Below, piece by piece: positions 18,301 through 26,851 of a stretch of DNA of 64,000 bases. Position numbers and translations under genes: made by a program. The notes under the pieces were generated by a model, which had not been told where the DNA came from, did not search any database, and worked only from the letters and a program-made list of their open reading frames with translations. The stretch comes from Actinoplanes teichomyceticus ATCC 31121 (GTDB lineage Bacteria; Actinomycetota; Actinomycetes; Mycobacteriales; Micromonosporaceae): the NCBI RefSeq assembly GCF_003711105.1, contig NZ_CP023865.1, positions 2,206,001-2,270,000 of the forward strand. Reading direction: 5' to 3'. Position 1 is the first letter of the stretch. Every line of letters starts with the position of its first letter.

Positions 18301-19691
18301 CGGCGGCCCACCGAGTCGGCGTCGTGACCGATCAGCACCGCGGGACCGCCCGGCTGGCCCGGCCGCGCGTGCGGCAGCCAGCGCACCCAGTCCCAGCTCG
18401 CCCGGCCGGCCGGGTCGGTCAGCAGGGTCACCTGCACGTCGGCCGGGCTCTGCAGCACCGCGGTCTGCAGCACCGCCCAGCGGCCGAGCGCCCGGGCGCT
18501 GTCGCCGGGGCCGGCGAAACCGATCACCCCGTGCTCGCGCAGCGACAGGGTCACCGGCACGTCCGGGATGGACCAGTGCACGGTACGCCGGTGCTCGTCG
18601 CGCTCCGGGTCGTCGAGCGCCACCTCGGCGGGCAGCTCGCCGCTGCCCACCCGGATCAGCAGGTGGTCCGGGTCGCGGCGGCGGCGCTCCCAGAGCCGGC
18701 GGCGCGGCCCGGTGGCGATCACCGCGATCAGCGCCGGATCCGGGCACATCCCGCGCCGCTCGGCCTTCTCCAGTTCCAGGGCGTCGCGCGCGTCCTGCTC
18801 GATGCGGGTCTTGCGGGCCACGTACTCCTGGCGCAGCTGGGCGTACGACTGCTTGCCCTGCTTGCGCGACATGAGCCAGTTGCCGAACAGCGACAGCGGG
18901 CTGAGCAGCGCGAGCAGCAGCAGCGTCTTGTTGCCGGTGAGCAGCATCGCGGCGACGGCGCCGACCAGCGGGACGATCGCCATCAGCCACGGCAGCGGGC
19001 TGCGCTGCGGCTCCTTCGGCGGCATCGGCAGCCGGAACTTGGTCTCGTGACGCGGCGGCCGGATCCGCGGCGGGCGGTTGTAGTCCAGGCCGGTGCCGTC
19101 CGCGGAGGGCTCCAGGGCGGCGTCCGGGCGGGTGTACCCGGCCAGATCCAGCAGCGAGCCGCCGGCCCGGAGCAGCTGCCCGGGACGCCACTCGACACGC
19201 CCGGTGACCTCCGCGCCGTCGAGGGTCAGGGCCACCCCGGCGGCCGGCTCGATCGTGCAGCGGGCGTGGACGTCCACACTGACCGCGGCGGCGACGGCCG
19301 GCAGCGCCGGGTCGGCGACCGTCACCCAGCACTCCGGGGCGCCGCCGAGGTCGCCGCCGCCGGTGCTGAGCCGGACGAAACCGCCGGCCGCGGGCCCGCC
19401 GACGATCCGCACCTCGAGCAGCCCGGGCTGCTCCGGAGCCGGCCATCCGGCGGGCGCGTCGAGGCTGAGCACCACGCCGTCGCGGACCGCCGACCCGGCC
19501 ACGGTCAGTGCGGGATCCAGGGGTTTGCCGTCGGCGTAGAGGGTCGGGGTTCCGGTGCGCCGTCCCGCATCCCGGAGGTGCCGTTGCACTGAGTGAGCGA
19601 GCGCCTCGATCGTGGCATCGCCGTCTGTGACCAGGGCCACGTCCGCGGAGTCGCCTGTCGCGGGGTCGACAATGGTTGATAACAGCTGCAC
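15345..19691 (-). CDS. eccC: Type VII secretion ATPase, EccC-like (FtsK/SpoIIIE, three ATPase domains)
   Basis: The GTG at 19691 has GGAGG 4 nt upstream; the open frame runs on upstream without family resemblance. In the 1448-residue product the first 80 residues look ubiquitin/YukD-like. An FHA-like beta domain follows, then two membrane helices near residues 235-275 (LPWLMAIVPLVGAVAAMLL and an LLLLALLSPLSLFGNWL segment) and three FtsK/SpoIIIE domains. The first has an intact Walker A, GTTGAGKSE, near residue 650. The second (GAPRTGRSQ, near 980) and third (GGPAKSGRST, near 1270) have Arg for the Walker Lys. EccC is the motor that recognises WXG100 tails. EccB, EccD, EccE and mycosin are not found in this window. 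Confidence 0.9.
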   Translation of the reverse strand: MQLLSTIVDPATGDSADVALVTDGDATIEALAHSVQRHLRDAGRRTGTPTLYADGKPLDPALTVAGSAVRDGVVLSLDAPAGWPAPEQPGLLEVRIVGGPAAGGFVRLSTGGGDLGGAPECWVTVADPALPAVAAAVSVDVHARCTIEPAAGVALTLDGAEVTGRVEWRPGQLLRAGGSLLDLAGYTRPDAALEPSADGTGLDYNRPPRIRPPRHETKFRLPMPPKEPQRSPLPWLMAIVPLVGAVAAMLLTGNKTLLLLALLSPLSLFGNWLMSRKQGKQSYAQLRQEYVARKTRIEQDARDALELEKAERRGMCPDPALIAVIATGPRRRLWERRRRDPDHLLIRVGSGELPAEVALDDPERDEHRRTVHWSIPDVPVTLSLREHGVIGFAGPGDSARALGRWAVLQTAVLQSPADVQVTLLTDPAGRASWDWVRWLPHARPGQPGGPAVLIGHDADSVGRRVAGLLELVEQRAAVRKETGSAGFREPDMLVVLDGSRRLRSLPGVVQLLREGPAMGVYAICLDTDERLLPGECQAVAVAEGGRLRISRTGADPLADIEPDLPPAAWCAGVARALAAIRDVSDNEDDAALPTSSRLLDVLALDPPRPEDILTRWAVRGASTAAVVGESFDGPFEIDLRRDGPHGLIAGTTGAGKSELLQTIVAALAVANRPDAMTFVLVDYKGGSAFGDCVRLPHTVGMVTDLDEHLVRRALESLSAELRRREHVLAAAGAKDIEDYTRVAARQPGAAPLPRLLIVIDEFASMARELPDFVTGLVNIAQRGRSLGIHLLLATQRPSGVVSPEIRANTNLRIALRVTDAAESQDVLTAPDAARIAKSTPGRAYVRLGHASLVPFQAGRVGGRRPGVAGAADAAPPQLRVLDWADLARPIEPAKAPQQARQEEVTDLQVLVEALRVAAEQAGVPEQHSPWLPALPSSVRLDDLAATDGVPYGVEDLPAQQVQRTAALRLDQFGHLIAAGAPRTGRSQLLRTLAGSLARTHSSADVHLYGLDCGNGALLPLGGLPHCGAVVTRTEVERALRLIDRIGEEIRRRQGVLAAGGYADVAEQRRAATGAERLSHVFLLLDRWEGFLSTLGELDNGTLTDKIFTFLREGASVGVHVVITGDRSVLSGRIAALTEDKITFRLADKTDVAMLGLHPRNLPDEIEPGRAFRAETGIEVQVALLAEDPSGAAQAAALAEIGRLATERDAAVPAALRPFRLGEVPAQIGYAQAVALPQAATGAGWVMAGVGGEHQLLRYGPDLATGVPAFGIGGPAKSGRSTMLTSMARSALDAGQQVIVLAPRTSPVRDLAGRPGVLAVLTGTDVSPEELTGALARVTGRALIVVDDAATLRDAAASGELRDVIRNGEARQLAVIYAGDPEDLSVGFSGWLVDARRSRRGALLSPQNRTDGDLIGLRLQRAAVGQPVRPGRAMLHLGDGEPITVQVPE

Positions 19692-19847
19692 AGCGCCTCC
19701 GAGAGCCCGAGTCCACACGCCTCGTGACGCCATCGGAACGGAGACGGCAGGGGGTGACGAGACGGGCAGAAAGTCGCCCCACGTTATCGCACACCGTGAA
19801 TGTAGGGTGTCGGCGTCACGATCATCTCTGCGCGAGGAAGATGCCCT
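19692..19847. promoter_or_regulatory. Divergent promoter region between eccC and the LysM-like membrane protein
   Basis: A 156-bp divergent space. It holds CACACCGTGAATGTAGGGTG 32 bp before the rightward gene, a small inverted repeat (CACACC/GGGTGT-type) that could be an operator or part of a promoter. Confidence 0.35.
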
Positions 19848-21257
19848 ATGCACCGTCCAACGATCCGTCGCGGCGGCATTGTCCTGCTGGGACTGGTACT
19901 GGCCACGACGGTGGGCACGACCGCGGCGCCGGCGGTCGCGGCGGCCCCGGCCCGGCACGCGTCCGTGCTGCCGGCCAAGCGCGAGGAGATGAAGTGGTAC
20001 CAGGTGCGCCACGAGTACCAGGGCGCGCCCGAGTTCCTCTACGAGATCGCCGCGCGCTTCCTCGGCGACGGCGAGCGGTGGCGGGAGATCTTCGCGCTCA
20101 ACAAGGGCCGGATCCAGCCCGACGGCGGGAGCCTGACCGACCCGACCGTGATCACGCCCGGGTGGTACCTGTACCTGCCGGCGGACGCCAAGGGCGACGG
20201 GGTGCAGACCGGACCGCTGGTGGTGAACGCGCCCGGCGCCGCGGCGAGCGGCGCGCCCAGCGCCGCCGCGGCGGCCCCCGCCGCGCCCGCCAGCGGGAAG
20301 GAATCCGGCACGACGGCGCTCGTTCTGTGGATCGTGGCCGGCGTCCTGCTCCTGGCCAGCATCGTCGCCGGTGTCCTGTGGTTCCTGCGCCGCCGCCCGG
20401 TTGCCGCGGCGGGGCAGCCGGTCGCGCGCAAACCCGCCGCGCGCGGCGCCGCCGAGCCGGCCGTCGCCGCGCCGACGCGCACCTTCGACACCGCCGCCGC
20501 CTGGACCATCGATCGCGCGCTGCAGGTGCTGGTCACCGCCGCCGACGCGGGCGGGCGCCCGACGCCCCCGGTGTACGCCGTCTCGATCGACGAGAGCCGC
20601 ATCTCGCTGCGCCTGGCCGCCCCGGACGAGGACCCGACCGAGCCGTGGGAGGCCCTGGAGCACGGCCGGATCTGGCAGGCCTCGCTGCGCGACCTGCAGG
20701 CGCTGCCGGCCAGCAACGACCTGCCCAGCCCGTGCCCGCGCCTGGTCACCCTGGGCACCACCGGGGGCGTACGGGAGCTGATCGATCTCGGCCAGGCCAC
20801 CGGCATGATCAGTATCCAGGGTGACAAGGCCGCGGCCCGTGATCTGGTCGCGGCGTGGACCGAGGAGCTCAGCAGCAGCCCGTGGGCCGGCGGGGTGCAG
20901 GTCGTCGCCGGTGACATCCGCCCGCACCTGACCGGTGGCGAGCGGGTCAGCATCCGCGACGCGCTCTCGCTCGCCGAGGGGGACGGCTCGGACACCGCGT
21001 ACACCCTGCGCGGCGGCAGCTCCGGCGGCAAGCGCACGCTCGGCGTGCTGATCCTCGGCTCCACCCCGGGCAGCCGCGAGCTGGAGCGGGCCCAGTCCCT
21101 GGTCAACCGGCCCGACGCGGCGTGGGTGGTGATCGTGCTCGGTCAGACCCGGTACGACCGCTGGCGGTTCACCGTCGACGCCGACGGCCGGCTCGACACC
21201 GGCGCGCTCGGCCTGACCGTCTACACCGGCAGCGCGCCGGCCCGCGCCGGCCGCTGA
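19848..21257 (+). CDS. Signal-anchored LysM-like type VII-associated membrane protein
   Basis: The 469-residue product has a signal peptide (IVLLGLVLATTVGTTAAPAV). An extracytoplasmic domain with a LysM-like pattern follows: YQVRHEYQGAPEFLYEIAAR, ERWREIFALNKGRI, then ITPGWYLYLP. Next come an Ala/Pro-rich linker, one membrane helix (ALVLWIVAGVLLLASIVAGV) followed by arginines, and a cytoplasmic domain of about 270 residues without a named family. LysM-like domains bind peptidoglycan, so the protein may tether the secretion apparatus to the wall. It is transcribed divergently from eccC. Similar proteins recur near EccC genes in this bacterial group (recollection, not checked). Confidence 0.7.
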   Translation: MHRPTIRRGGIVLLGLVLATTVGTTAAPAVAAAPARHASVLPAKREEMKWYQVRHEYQGAPEFLYEIAARFLGDGERWREIFALNKGRIQPDGGSLTDPTVITPGWYLYLPADAKGDGVQTGPLVVNAPGAAASGAPSAAAAAPAAPASGKESGTTALVLWIVAGVLLLASIVAGVLWFLRRRPVAAAGQPVARKPAARGAAEPAVAAPTRTFDTAAAWTIDRALQVLVTAADAGGRPTPPVYAVSIDESRISLRLAAPDEDPTEPWEALEHGRIWQASLRDLQALPASNDLPSPCPRLVTLGTTGGVRELIDLGQATGMISIQGDKAAARDLVAAWTEELSSSPWAGGVQVVAGDIRPHLTGGERVSIRDALSLAEGDGSDTAYTLRGGSSGGKRTLGVLILGSTPGSRELERAQSLVNRPDAAWVVIVLGQTRYDRWRFTVDADGRLDTGALGLTVYTGSAPARAGR

Positions 21258-21265
21258 CGCGCTCA

Positions 21266-21294
21266 CCCCGCGGCGGCGCCGGGCCGCCGCGGGG
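21266..21294. terminator. Hairpin terminator after the LysM-like gene
   Basis: A perfect 12-bp stem CCCCGCGGCGGC / GCCGCCGCGGGG with a 5-nt loop starts 8 bp after the stop codon. Confidence 0.65.
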
Positions 21295-21460
21295 ACGGGC
21301 GCCCGTCCTCGCCGGGGCGGACGCCGGGTCCGCGGCGGGGTCCGGGGATTTTCCGGTACCGGGGCAACCTTTGCGGCGCGTGCGGCCACTGACCCAGTGC
21401 GTCCCCGCCCGTCGCCGGCCCGTTCGTCCCCGGACGCCGGCATCCCGGAAGGAACCCCCG

Positions 21461-22972
21461 ATGTCCGTTCCCCGATTCGCGATACGACGCCGCGTGCGCG
21501 CGGCGGCGGTCGTGCTCCTGATGGCCGTCGCGGCCGTCACCGCGGTCACCCTCCGCCCGCCGCCCAGCGACGCGGCAGTCGCCTTCACCAACCCGGTCGC
21601 CGCCGCGCCGTACGGCGCCGACCCGTGGATGGGCTACGACAACGGCTACTACTACCTGGCCGCCACCACCTGGAACTCGCAGCTGGTGATCAAGAAGGCG
21701 AAGTCGGTCGCCGCGCTGCCCGGCGCCACCGCGTCGGTGGTGTACACCGGCACCGGCGCCACCAACTGCTGCAACATGTGGGCGCCCTCGCTGCACAAGC
21801 TCAGCGGCCCGAACGGCACCCGCTGGTACCTCTACTACAGCGCCGGCACCGCCGCGTGCTGTGACGGGCAGCGCTCCTTCGTGCTGGAGAGCGCCGGCAC
21901 CGACCCGATGGGCCCCTACACCTACCGGGGGCAGCTGAACGTGCAGGCCGGCAACGGCTGGGCGATCGACGGCAGCGTCGCCACCATCGGCGGGAAGAAC
22001 TATTTCCTCTACTCTTCCTGGGTCGGTGACCTGCAGAGCCTGTTCATCGCGCCGATGAGCAACCCGTGGACGGTGTCCGCGTACGGCACCCGGATCTCCT
22101 ACCCCAGCTACGACTGGGAGAAGGCGGGCGGCAACATCGAGGAGGGCCCGTACGTCATCCAGCACAACGGGGCCACCTACCTGACCTTCTCGGCCAGCTC
22201 CTGCAACACCCCCGACTACAAGCTCGGGATGCTGACCCTGACCGGCGGCAACCCGCTGGCGGCGAGCTCGTGGACGAAGAAGAGCACCCCGATCTTCGGG
22301 CGCAGCGACGCGAACGGCGTCTACGGGCCGGGCCACCACTCGTTCTTCACCTCGCCGGACGGCAGCGAGACGTGGATGGCGTACCACGCGAACGAGACCA
22401 CCGCGCAGGGCTGCGGCGCCACCCGGACCACCCGGATCAAGAAGGTGACCTGGAACGCCGACGGCAGCCCGGATCTGGGTACCCCGGACCGGCTCTCCGC
22501 CGCCCTGACCGCGCCGGCGGGCGACCCGGGCGGCACGGTCTCCTTCCCGGCCGGCGGTACGAGGTACCGGCTGGTCAACCAGGCCAGCGGCAAGGTCCTC
22601 GAGGCGCGCGACTGCGGCACCGCCAACGGCACCGCGATCCAACAGTGGTCCTCGCTCGGCAACGCCTGCCAGCAGTGGACGTTCACCCGGACGAGCAGCG
22701 GCTACTACCGCATCACCAACGTCAACAGCGGCACCGTGCTGGACTCGGTGAACTGCGGGGCCACCAACGGCACGGCGGTGAACCTGTGGGCCCCGCTCGG
22801 CAACGCCTGCCAGGAGTGGAGCCTCACCCCGATCGACGGCGGCCACCTGATCGCCAACCGCGGCAACGGCCTGGTCCTCGACGTCACCGACTGCGGCACG
22901 GCCGACGGTGTCGCGGTGCGCCAGTGGAGCTCGCTGGGCAACGCCTGCCAGCGGTGGAACATCACGGCCTGA
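21461..22972 (+). CDS. Secreted glycoside hydrolase family 43 with C-terminal ricin-type lectin domain
   Basis: The ATG at 21461 follows GGAAGGAA. The 503-residue product has a signal peptide (about residues 1-38). A five-bladed GH43 domain follows, with the Asp base in PYGADPWMG, the second Asp in WAIDGS and the Glu acid in IEEGPYV. Paired Cys residues (TNCCNMW, AACCDGQ) suggest disulfides or a metal site. The last 140 residues are a ricin B-type trefoil (CBM13-like) with three repeats carrying DCGTANGTAIQQW-type signatures and SLGNACQ motifs. GH43 enzymes hydrolyse arabinan, arabinoxylan or xylo-oligosaccharides; the sub-specificity cannot be read. No LacI-type operator is obvious upstream, unlike the convergent GH64 gene. 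Confidence 0.9.
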   Translation: MSVPRFAIRRRVRAAAVVLLMAVAAVTAVTLRPPPSDAAVAFTNPVAAAPYGADPWMGYDNGYYYLAATTWNSQLVIKKAKSVAALPGATASVVYTGTGATNCCNMWAPSLHKLSGPNGTRWYLYYSAGTAACCDGQRSFVLESAGTDPMGPYTYRGQLNVQAGNGWAIDGSVATIGGKNYFLYSSWVGDLQSLFIAPMSNPWTVSAYGTRISYPSYDWEKAGGNIEEGPYVIQHNGATYLTFSASSCNTPDYKLGMLTLTGGNPLAASSWTKKSTPIFGRSDANGVYGPGHHSFFTSPDGSETWMAYHANETTAQGCGATRTTRIKKVTWNADGSPDLGTPDRLSAALTAPAGDPGGTVSFPAGGTRYRLVNQASGKVLEARDCGTANGTAIQQWSSLGNACQQWTFTRTSSGYYRITNVNSGTVLDSVNCGATNGTAVNLWAPLGNACQEWSLTPIDGGHLIANRGNGLVLDVTDCGTADGVAVRQWSSLGNACQRWNITA

Positions 22973-22982
22973 CCGCCGGACA

Positions 22983-23025
22983 CCCCGGCCGGGGCGCTCG
23001 CGAGCGGCGAGCGCCCCGGCCGGGG
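22983..23025. terminator. Bidirectional hairpin terminator between GH43 and GH64
   Basis: A perfect 18-bp stem CCCCGGCCGGGGCGCTCG / CGAGCGCCCCGGCCGGGG with a 7-nt loop lies in the gap between the two convergent stops. Confidence 0.8.
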
Positions 23026-23038
23026 GCGGTGCGGGTGC

Positions 23039-24652
23039 TCAGCCCTTGTGCCACTTCTGGTTCGCGCTGCCGGCACAGTCCCACAGCTGCAGGGCCGCGC
23101 CGTCGTTGCCGTTCCAGTCCTTGATGTCGATGCACTTGTTGGCCTGCGGGTTGACCAGGTCGCCCGCGGCCGAGAGCACGAACTGTTGTGCGGCGTTGCC
23201 GGAGCAGGTCGCGATCTGGATGGCCGTGCCGCTGGCGGTCGCGCCCCAGGCCACGTCCATGCACTTGTTGTTCTGGGTGCGCAGCGTCCCGCCGGTGAAC
23301 GTCCACTTCTGGGCGGCCGAGTTGTTGCAGGTGTACATCTGCAGTTTGACGCCGTCGGCGAAGTTGGCGGCCGGCACGTCGATGCATTTGCCGTTCCAGT
23401 CGCTGATCACCGGGTTGCCGGTCGCGGTGGCCGGGGGCGTGGTCGGCGTGCTGCCGCCACCGCCGGTGAACGGGTCCAGGGTGATTCCGGCGGAGCTGGG
23501 CGCGCCGTCGTTGACCAGCGACTCGAACGCGCCGACGTCGTCGAAGGCGAACGCGTACGCCTTGCCGTCGACCATGTTGGCGTGCACGAACTTGGCGTAC
23601 TGGTTGGTCGGGTTGTTCTTGTAGAACTGCGACGCGTCGGTGCTCGGCTGGGTGTCGACCGTGCCGAGGGTGCCGCGGTTGAGCGCGGCGCACAGGGTCC
23701 GCGCGATCGGACCGACCACCTGGTCGTTGGGCGCGGCCAGGTTGCCGTCACATCCCCAGACGTTCGCGGAGCTGGGCTTGTTGAACGTGGCCACCCGCTG
23801 CCCGCTCGCGTTGGTGAAGGTCATCACGGTGCCGGACGTGCGCCCGAAGTATCTGGTGTTCGGCTGGTCGGCGAACGGCACCACGGTCAGCGTCTTGCCG
23901 GTGTACGCGTTCCACGCGCTGGTGATGTAGGAGTCCAGGTACGTGGCGCTGAGCCCACCGGCGTCCGCGGCCTTGCCGGGCGCGAGGACCCGCAGGACCG
24001 TGCCGTCCGAGCGGGTGTGGACGGTGCCGCCCCAGCCGGCCGCCTTGACGCCGTTGATGACGTTGTCCCGCCCGTTGGCCACGATGGTGCCCGTCGAGCG
24101 GGTGCCGGCGCCACCGGTGACCGAGACGGTGTGCGGCACGGCGAACATGTCCACCTGGGAGCTGTTGAGCCACAGCCCGGCGTCGTTGTAGGTGAACTCG
24201 CTCCAGTCGAAGAGGATGTCCCGGTTGGCGTCGCCGCTGGACCACGGCGCCGGCTGCACCAGGCCGTCCGGGGTGAGGAAGAACTTCAGCTTCTGCCCGA
24301 ACGAGAAGTAGACCCGCCCGGAGACGCCCTTGGGCAGCTGGATGGTGGTGCTGCCACCGGTGCCGGGTCCGGCGATCGCCACGTCGGGCGCCGGGCTCGG
24401 CGGGTTGGCGCCGGCCGGCCAGTTGGTGAACGTGCCGGCCGCGTTGACGTAGCCCAGCCGGCCGGTGCTCAGGTTGGTGCCCAGCACGTAGAGGTAGGTC
24501 GCCTCGGCGCGGCCGGTGTTGTTGGCGACCTTGAACGGCAGCAGCGCCGGGCCGGTCGCCGCGGACGCCGGCATGGTGGCCGCGTAGAGGCCGCCGGCGA
24601 CGACGGCACTGAAGGCCGCCAGCAGCGAGATGAGTCTTCGGGGGGATCTCAT
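23039..24652 (-). CDS. Secreted beta-1,3-glucanase, GH64, with ricin-type lectin domain
   Basis: The ATG at 24652 has GAGGA 7 nt upstream. The 537-residue product has a signal peptide (LISLLAAFSAVVAGGLYAAT, ends ASAA). A GH64 domain of about 370 residues follows, with the catalytic-pair region FDWSEFTYND ... SSQVDMF. Glu and Asp are 16 residues apart, as in laminaripentaose-producing beta-1,3-glucanases (Glu154/Asp170 by family knowledge). After a GGGGSTPTTPPATAT linker, the last 120 residues form a ricin B trefoil with GKCIDVP, NKCMDV and NKCIDI repeats and QKW motifs. It would degrade fungal or callose beta-1,3-glucan. A LacI-type palindrome lies upstream at 24759. The neighbour upstream on the same strand is a kinase gene, probably a separate unit. 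Confidence 0.92.
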   Translation of the reverse strand: MRSPRRLISLLAAFSAVVAGGLYAATMPASAATGPALLPFKVANNTGRAEATYLYVLGTNLSTGRLGYVNAAGTFTNWPAGANPPSPAPDVAIAGPGTGGSTTIQLPKGVSGRVYFSFGQKLKFFLTPDGLVQPAPWSSGDANRDILFDWSEFTYNDAGLWLNSSQVDMFAVPHTVSVTGGAGTRSTGTIVANGRDNVINGVKAAGWGGTVHTRSDGTVLRVLAPGKAADAGGLSATYLDSYITSAWNAYTGKTLTVVPFADQPNTRYFGRTSGTVMTFTNASGQRVATFNKPSSANVWGCDGNLAAPNDQVVGPIARTLCAALNRGTLGTVDTQPSTDASQFYKNNPTNQYAKFVHANMVDGKAYAFAFDDVGAFESLVNDGAPSSAGITLDPFTGGGGSTPTTPPATATGNPVISDWNGKCIDVPAANFADGVKLQMYTCNNSAAQKWTFTGGTLRTQNNKCMDVAWGATASGTAIQIATCSGNAAQQFVLSAAGDLVNPQANKCIDIKDWNGNDGAALQLWDCAGSANQKWHKG

Positions 24653-24758
24653 CGAGTGTCCTCGATTCTCAAGACGGGGGAACCTTGATCGGCCGCGGCG
24701 GGGGATGGGGGGCCTCCGGCGAGCCGCGGCCACGCCACCTCATGCCCGAGGGCGAGAA

Positions 24759-24770
24759 GAGAGCGCTCTC
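24759..24770. promoter_or_regulatory. LacI-type operator-like palindrome upstream of GH64
   Basis: GAGAGCGCTCTC is a perfect 12-bp palindrome 107 bp before the GH64 start. It differs from the GGGAGCGCTCCC sites at 54407 and 54504 by one base per half, and shares their AGCGCT core. Confidence 0.6.
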
Positions 24771-24829
24771 ACATGGTGGTTATCGGACACACTTGTGTCA
24801 AGAAGATCAATGATGTGAACCGGGTCGTG

Positions 24830-26851
24830 CTACCGCGCCGTGGGCGACGGCACGGCGCCGGTCAATGCCTCGTGCACCGTCGTCAACAGCATCCGGGCGC
24901 TGAACGGCTTGCAGATGAAGCGGGCGGTGCCGCCGCCGGGCGGCGCGGTGGCGGTGTAACCGGACATGAAGATCACCGGCAGGTCCGGCGCCACGTCGTG
25001 CAACCGCTCGGCGAGCTGGTACCCGGACGAGCGGGGCATGGTGACGTCGGTGAGCAGCGCGTCGACGTGCACGCCCGGCCGGTGGAACACCGCGCTCGCC
25101 TCGTCGGCCGAGCACGCCTCCAGGACCCGGTACCCGTGCCGGGTCAGCGTCCGGGCCACGGTCTGACGGACCGCGGACTCGTCCTCGACGAGCAGGATCG
25201 TCTCGGCGTGACCCTCCGGCGCGGCGCCCGCCGGGGCCGGGGCGTCCCGGTCCGCCGCCGCGATGGCGGGCAGGTAGAGGTTCACCGTGGTGCCCCGGCC
25301 CGGCTCGCTGTCCAGGGTGATGTGGCCGTTGGCCTGTGTGACGACGCCGTACGCGTTGGCCAGGCCCAGCCCGGTGCCCTGCCCGACGGGCTTGGTGGTG
25401 AAGAACGGCTCGAAGGCGTGACTGATCACCTCGGGCGACATGCCGGTGCCGGTGTCGGTGACGGCGATGTGGACGTAACGGCCGGCCGGCAGGGGTGGCG
25501 GCGGGGTCGCCGCGTCCGGCAGGGTGACCGCGCCGACGCTGATGCGCAACGACCCGCCGCCGGGCATGGCGGCCCGGGCGTTGACCGCGAGGTTGAGGAT
25601 GACCTGCTCCAGGTCGCTCCGGTCGATCCGGACCGGGGCGAGGTGGTCGGCCAGCTGGCAGCTGAAGTCGATGTCCTCACCGATGGTGCGCCGGATCAGG
25701 TCCTCGATCCCACGGAGGGCGGCGGCCACGTCGATGGCCTGCGCCCGGCGTGGCTCCTGCCGCGCGAAGATCAGCAGCTGGCTGGTGAGATCCGCGCTGC
25801 GCTGGGCGCTGGCCCGGATCCGCTCGATGTCCGGCTGACTGGGATGGTCCGGGCCGAGGTCTTCGGCGACCAGCGCCGCGGTGCCCAGAATGGTCGCCAG
25901 GGCGTTGTTGAAGTCGTGCGCCACCCCACCGGCGAGGATTCCCAGCGCCTCCAGCCGCTCGGTCTCCTCCAGCTGGCGCATGAACCGCTCGCGCTCGCGC
26001 TGGGCGGCGTCCAGCGCCGCGCCGGCGCGCACGAACACCAGGTACAGGACGAGCAGCAGCAGCATGGTGGTCGCCGTGATGGCCAGCCCGCCGGCCGGCA
26101 TCCGGCTGCCGGACGCCAGGATCGCCAGGATGCCGGCGAACAGCACCAGCGCCAGCACCGGCGCCAGGCGCCGACCGGCCAGCGCGCCGGGACCCGGGCC
26201 GCGGAACACCCGGGTGGGCGGCAGCTCCGGCCGGGCCAGCAGGAGACCGGCGGCCAGCACGACCAGGACGGCGTCGGTGCTGAGCGCCAGGCCGATCGTC
26301 GGCGAGGTCACGAAACTCAGGTCGTAGGCGCTGCCGAGGATCGCCAGCACGGTCACCAGCGCCGTGGCCGGCAGCAGCAGGCGCGCCGGCCGGGGCCCGT
26401 GGCGCGGGCCGGCGTCCAGCAGGGCCAGGGTCGTGCCGAGCGTCACGAAGGCCACCGCGGCGTACAGGCCGGGCTGCCCCGCGTTGCCGCCGGTGGACCA
26501 CGCCCGCATCCGGTCCGGGAACAGCAGCAGGTCGATCCCGGTGCCGCGGCCGGCGCCGTACTCCACCAGCACGACCGCGCCGACCAGCGCCACCAGCCAG
26601 CCCAGCGCCTGCCCGGCGGCCCGGGGCGCGGTGCCGGCGGCGGGGCGCGGCGCGAGCAGCCACAGACTCGTTCCGGCCAGGACGAAGGTCACCGCGGTCA
26701 ACGGCACCATGAACGGCCCGACCGGGACCGGGCGCACCAGCCACCGGATGCCGGCGGTGTAGCCGAGCAGCACCGCGACGCCGGCCGCCACCGTGCACGC
26801 GCCGGCGAGCCGCGCCGGATTCCGGGCCTGGGACAGGATGCCGGCCACCAC
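24830..26851 (-). CDS. Orphan hybrid sensor histidine kinase/response regulator
   Basis: The start is one of two adjacent GTGs at 26851/26848, next to GGGAGG. The product of about 673 residues has seven to eight N-terminal membrane helices spanning about 270 residues, then a coiled stretch (AAQRERERFMRQLEETERL). The HisKA box is GGVAHDFNNALATILG. Its HATPase has the N box NLAVNARAAMP and the G boxes DTGTGM and GQGTGLGL. A linker and a C-terminal receiver follow, with EDE (acid pocket), TDVTMPRSS (phospho-Asp) and CKPFS (Lys). There is no extracellular sensor loop of size, so the signal may be membrane-derived. No output-domain regulator is adjacent; the partner is unknown. Confidence 0.88.
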   Translation of the reverse strand: MVAGILSQARNPARLAGACTVAAGVAVLLGYTAGIRWLVRPVPVGPFMVPLTAVTFVLAGTSLWLLAPRPAAGTAPRAAGQALGWLVALVGAVVLVEYGAGRGTGIDLLLFPDRMRAWSTGGNAGQPGLYAAVAFVTLGTTLALLDAGPRHGPRPARLLLPATALVTVLAILGSAYDLSFVTSPTIGLALSTDAVLVVLAAGLLLARPELPPTRVFRGPGPGALAGRRLAPVLALVLFAGILAILASGSRMPAGGLAITATTMLLLLVLYLVFVRAGAALDAAQRERERFMRQLEETERLEALGILAGGVAHDFNNALATILGTAALVAEDLGPDHPSQPDIERIRASAQRSADLTSQLLIFARQEPRRAQAIDVAAALRGIEDLIRRTIGEDIDFSCQLADHLAPVRIDRSDLEQVILNLAVNARAAMPGGGSLRISVGAVTLPDAATPPPPLPAGRYVHIAVTDTGTGMSPEVISHAFEPFFTTKPVGQGTGLGLANAYGVVTQANGHITLDSEPGRGTTVNLYLPAIAAADRDAPAPAGAAPEGHAETILLVEDESAVRQTVARTLTRHGYRVLEACSADEASAVFHRPGVHVDALLTDVTMPRSSGYQLAERLHDVAPDLPVIFMSGYTATAPPGGGTARFICKPFSARMLLTTVHEALTGAVPSPTAR

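Noticed and set aside
15933..19592. Long plus-strand frame opposite eccC
   Set aside because: Shadow frame of the same kind; the minus-strand EccC has motifs, domains and a ribosome site.
23048..24688. Plus-strand frame of 546 residues opposite GH64
   Set aside because: No recognisable domain; the minus-strand protein has signal peptide, catalytic pair and lectin repeats.
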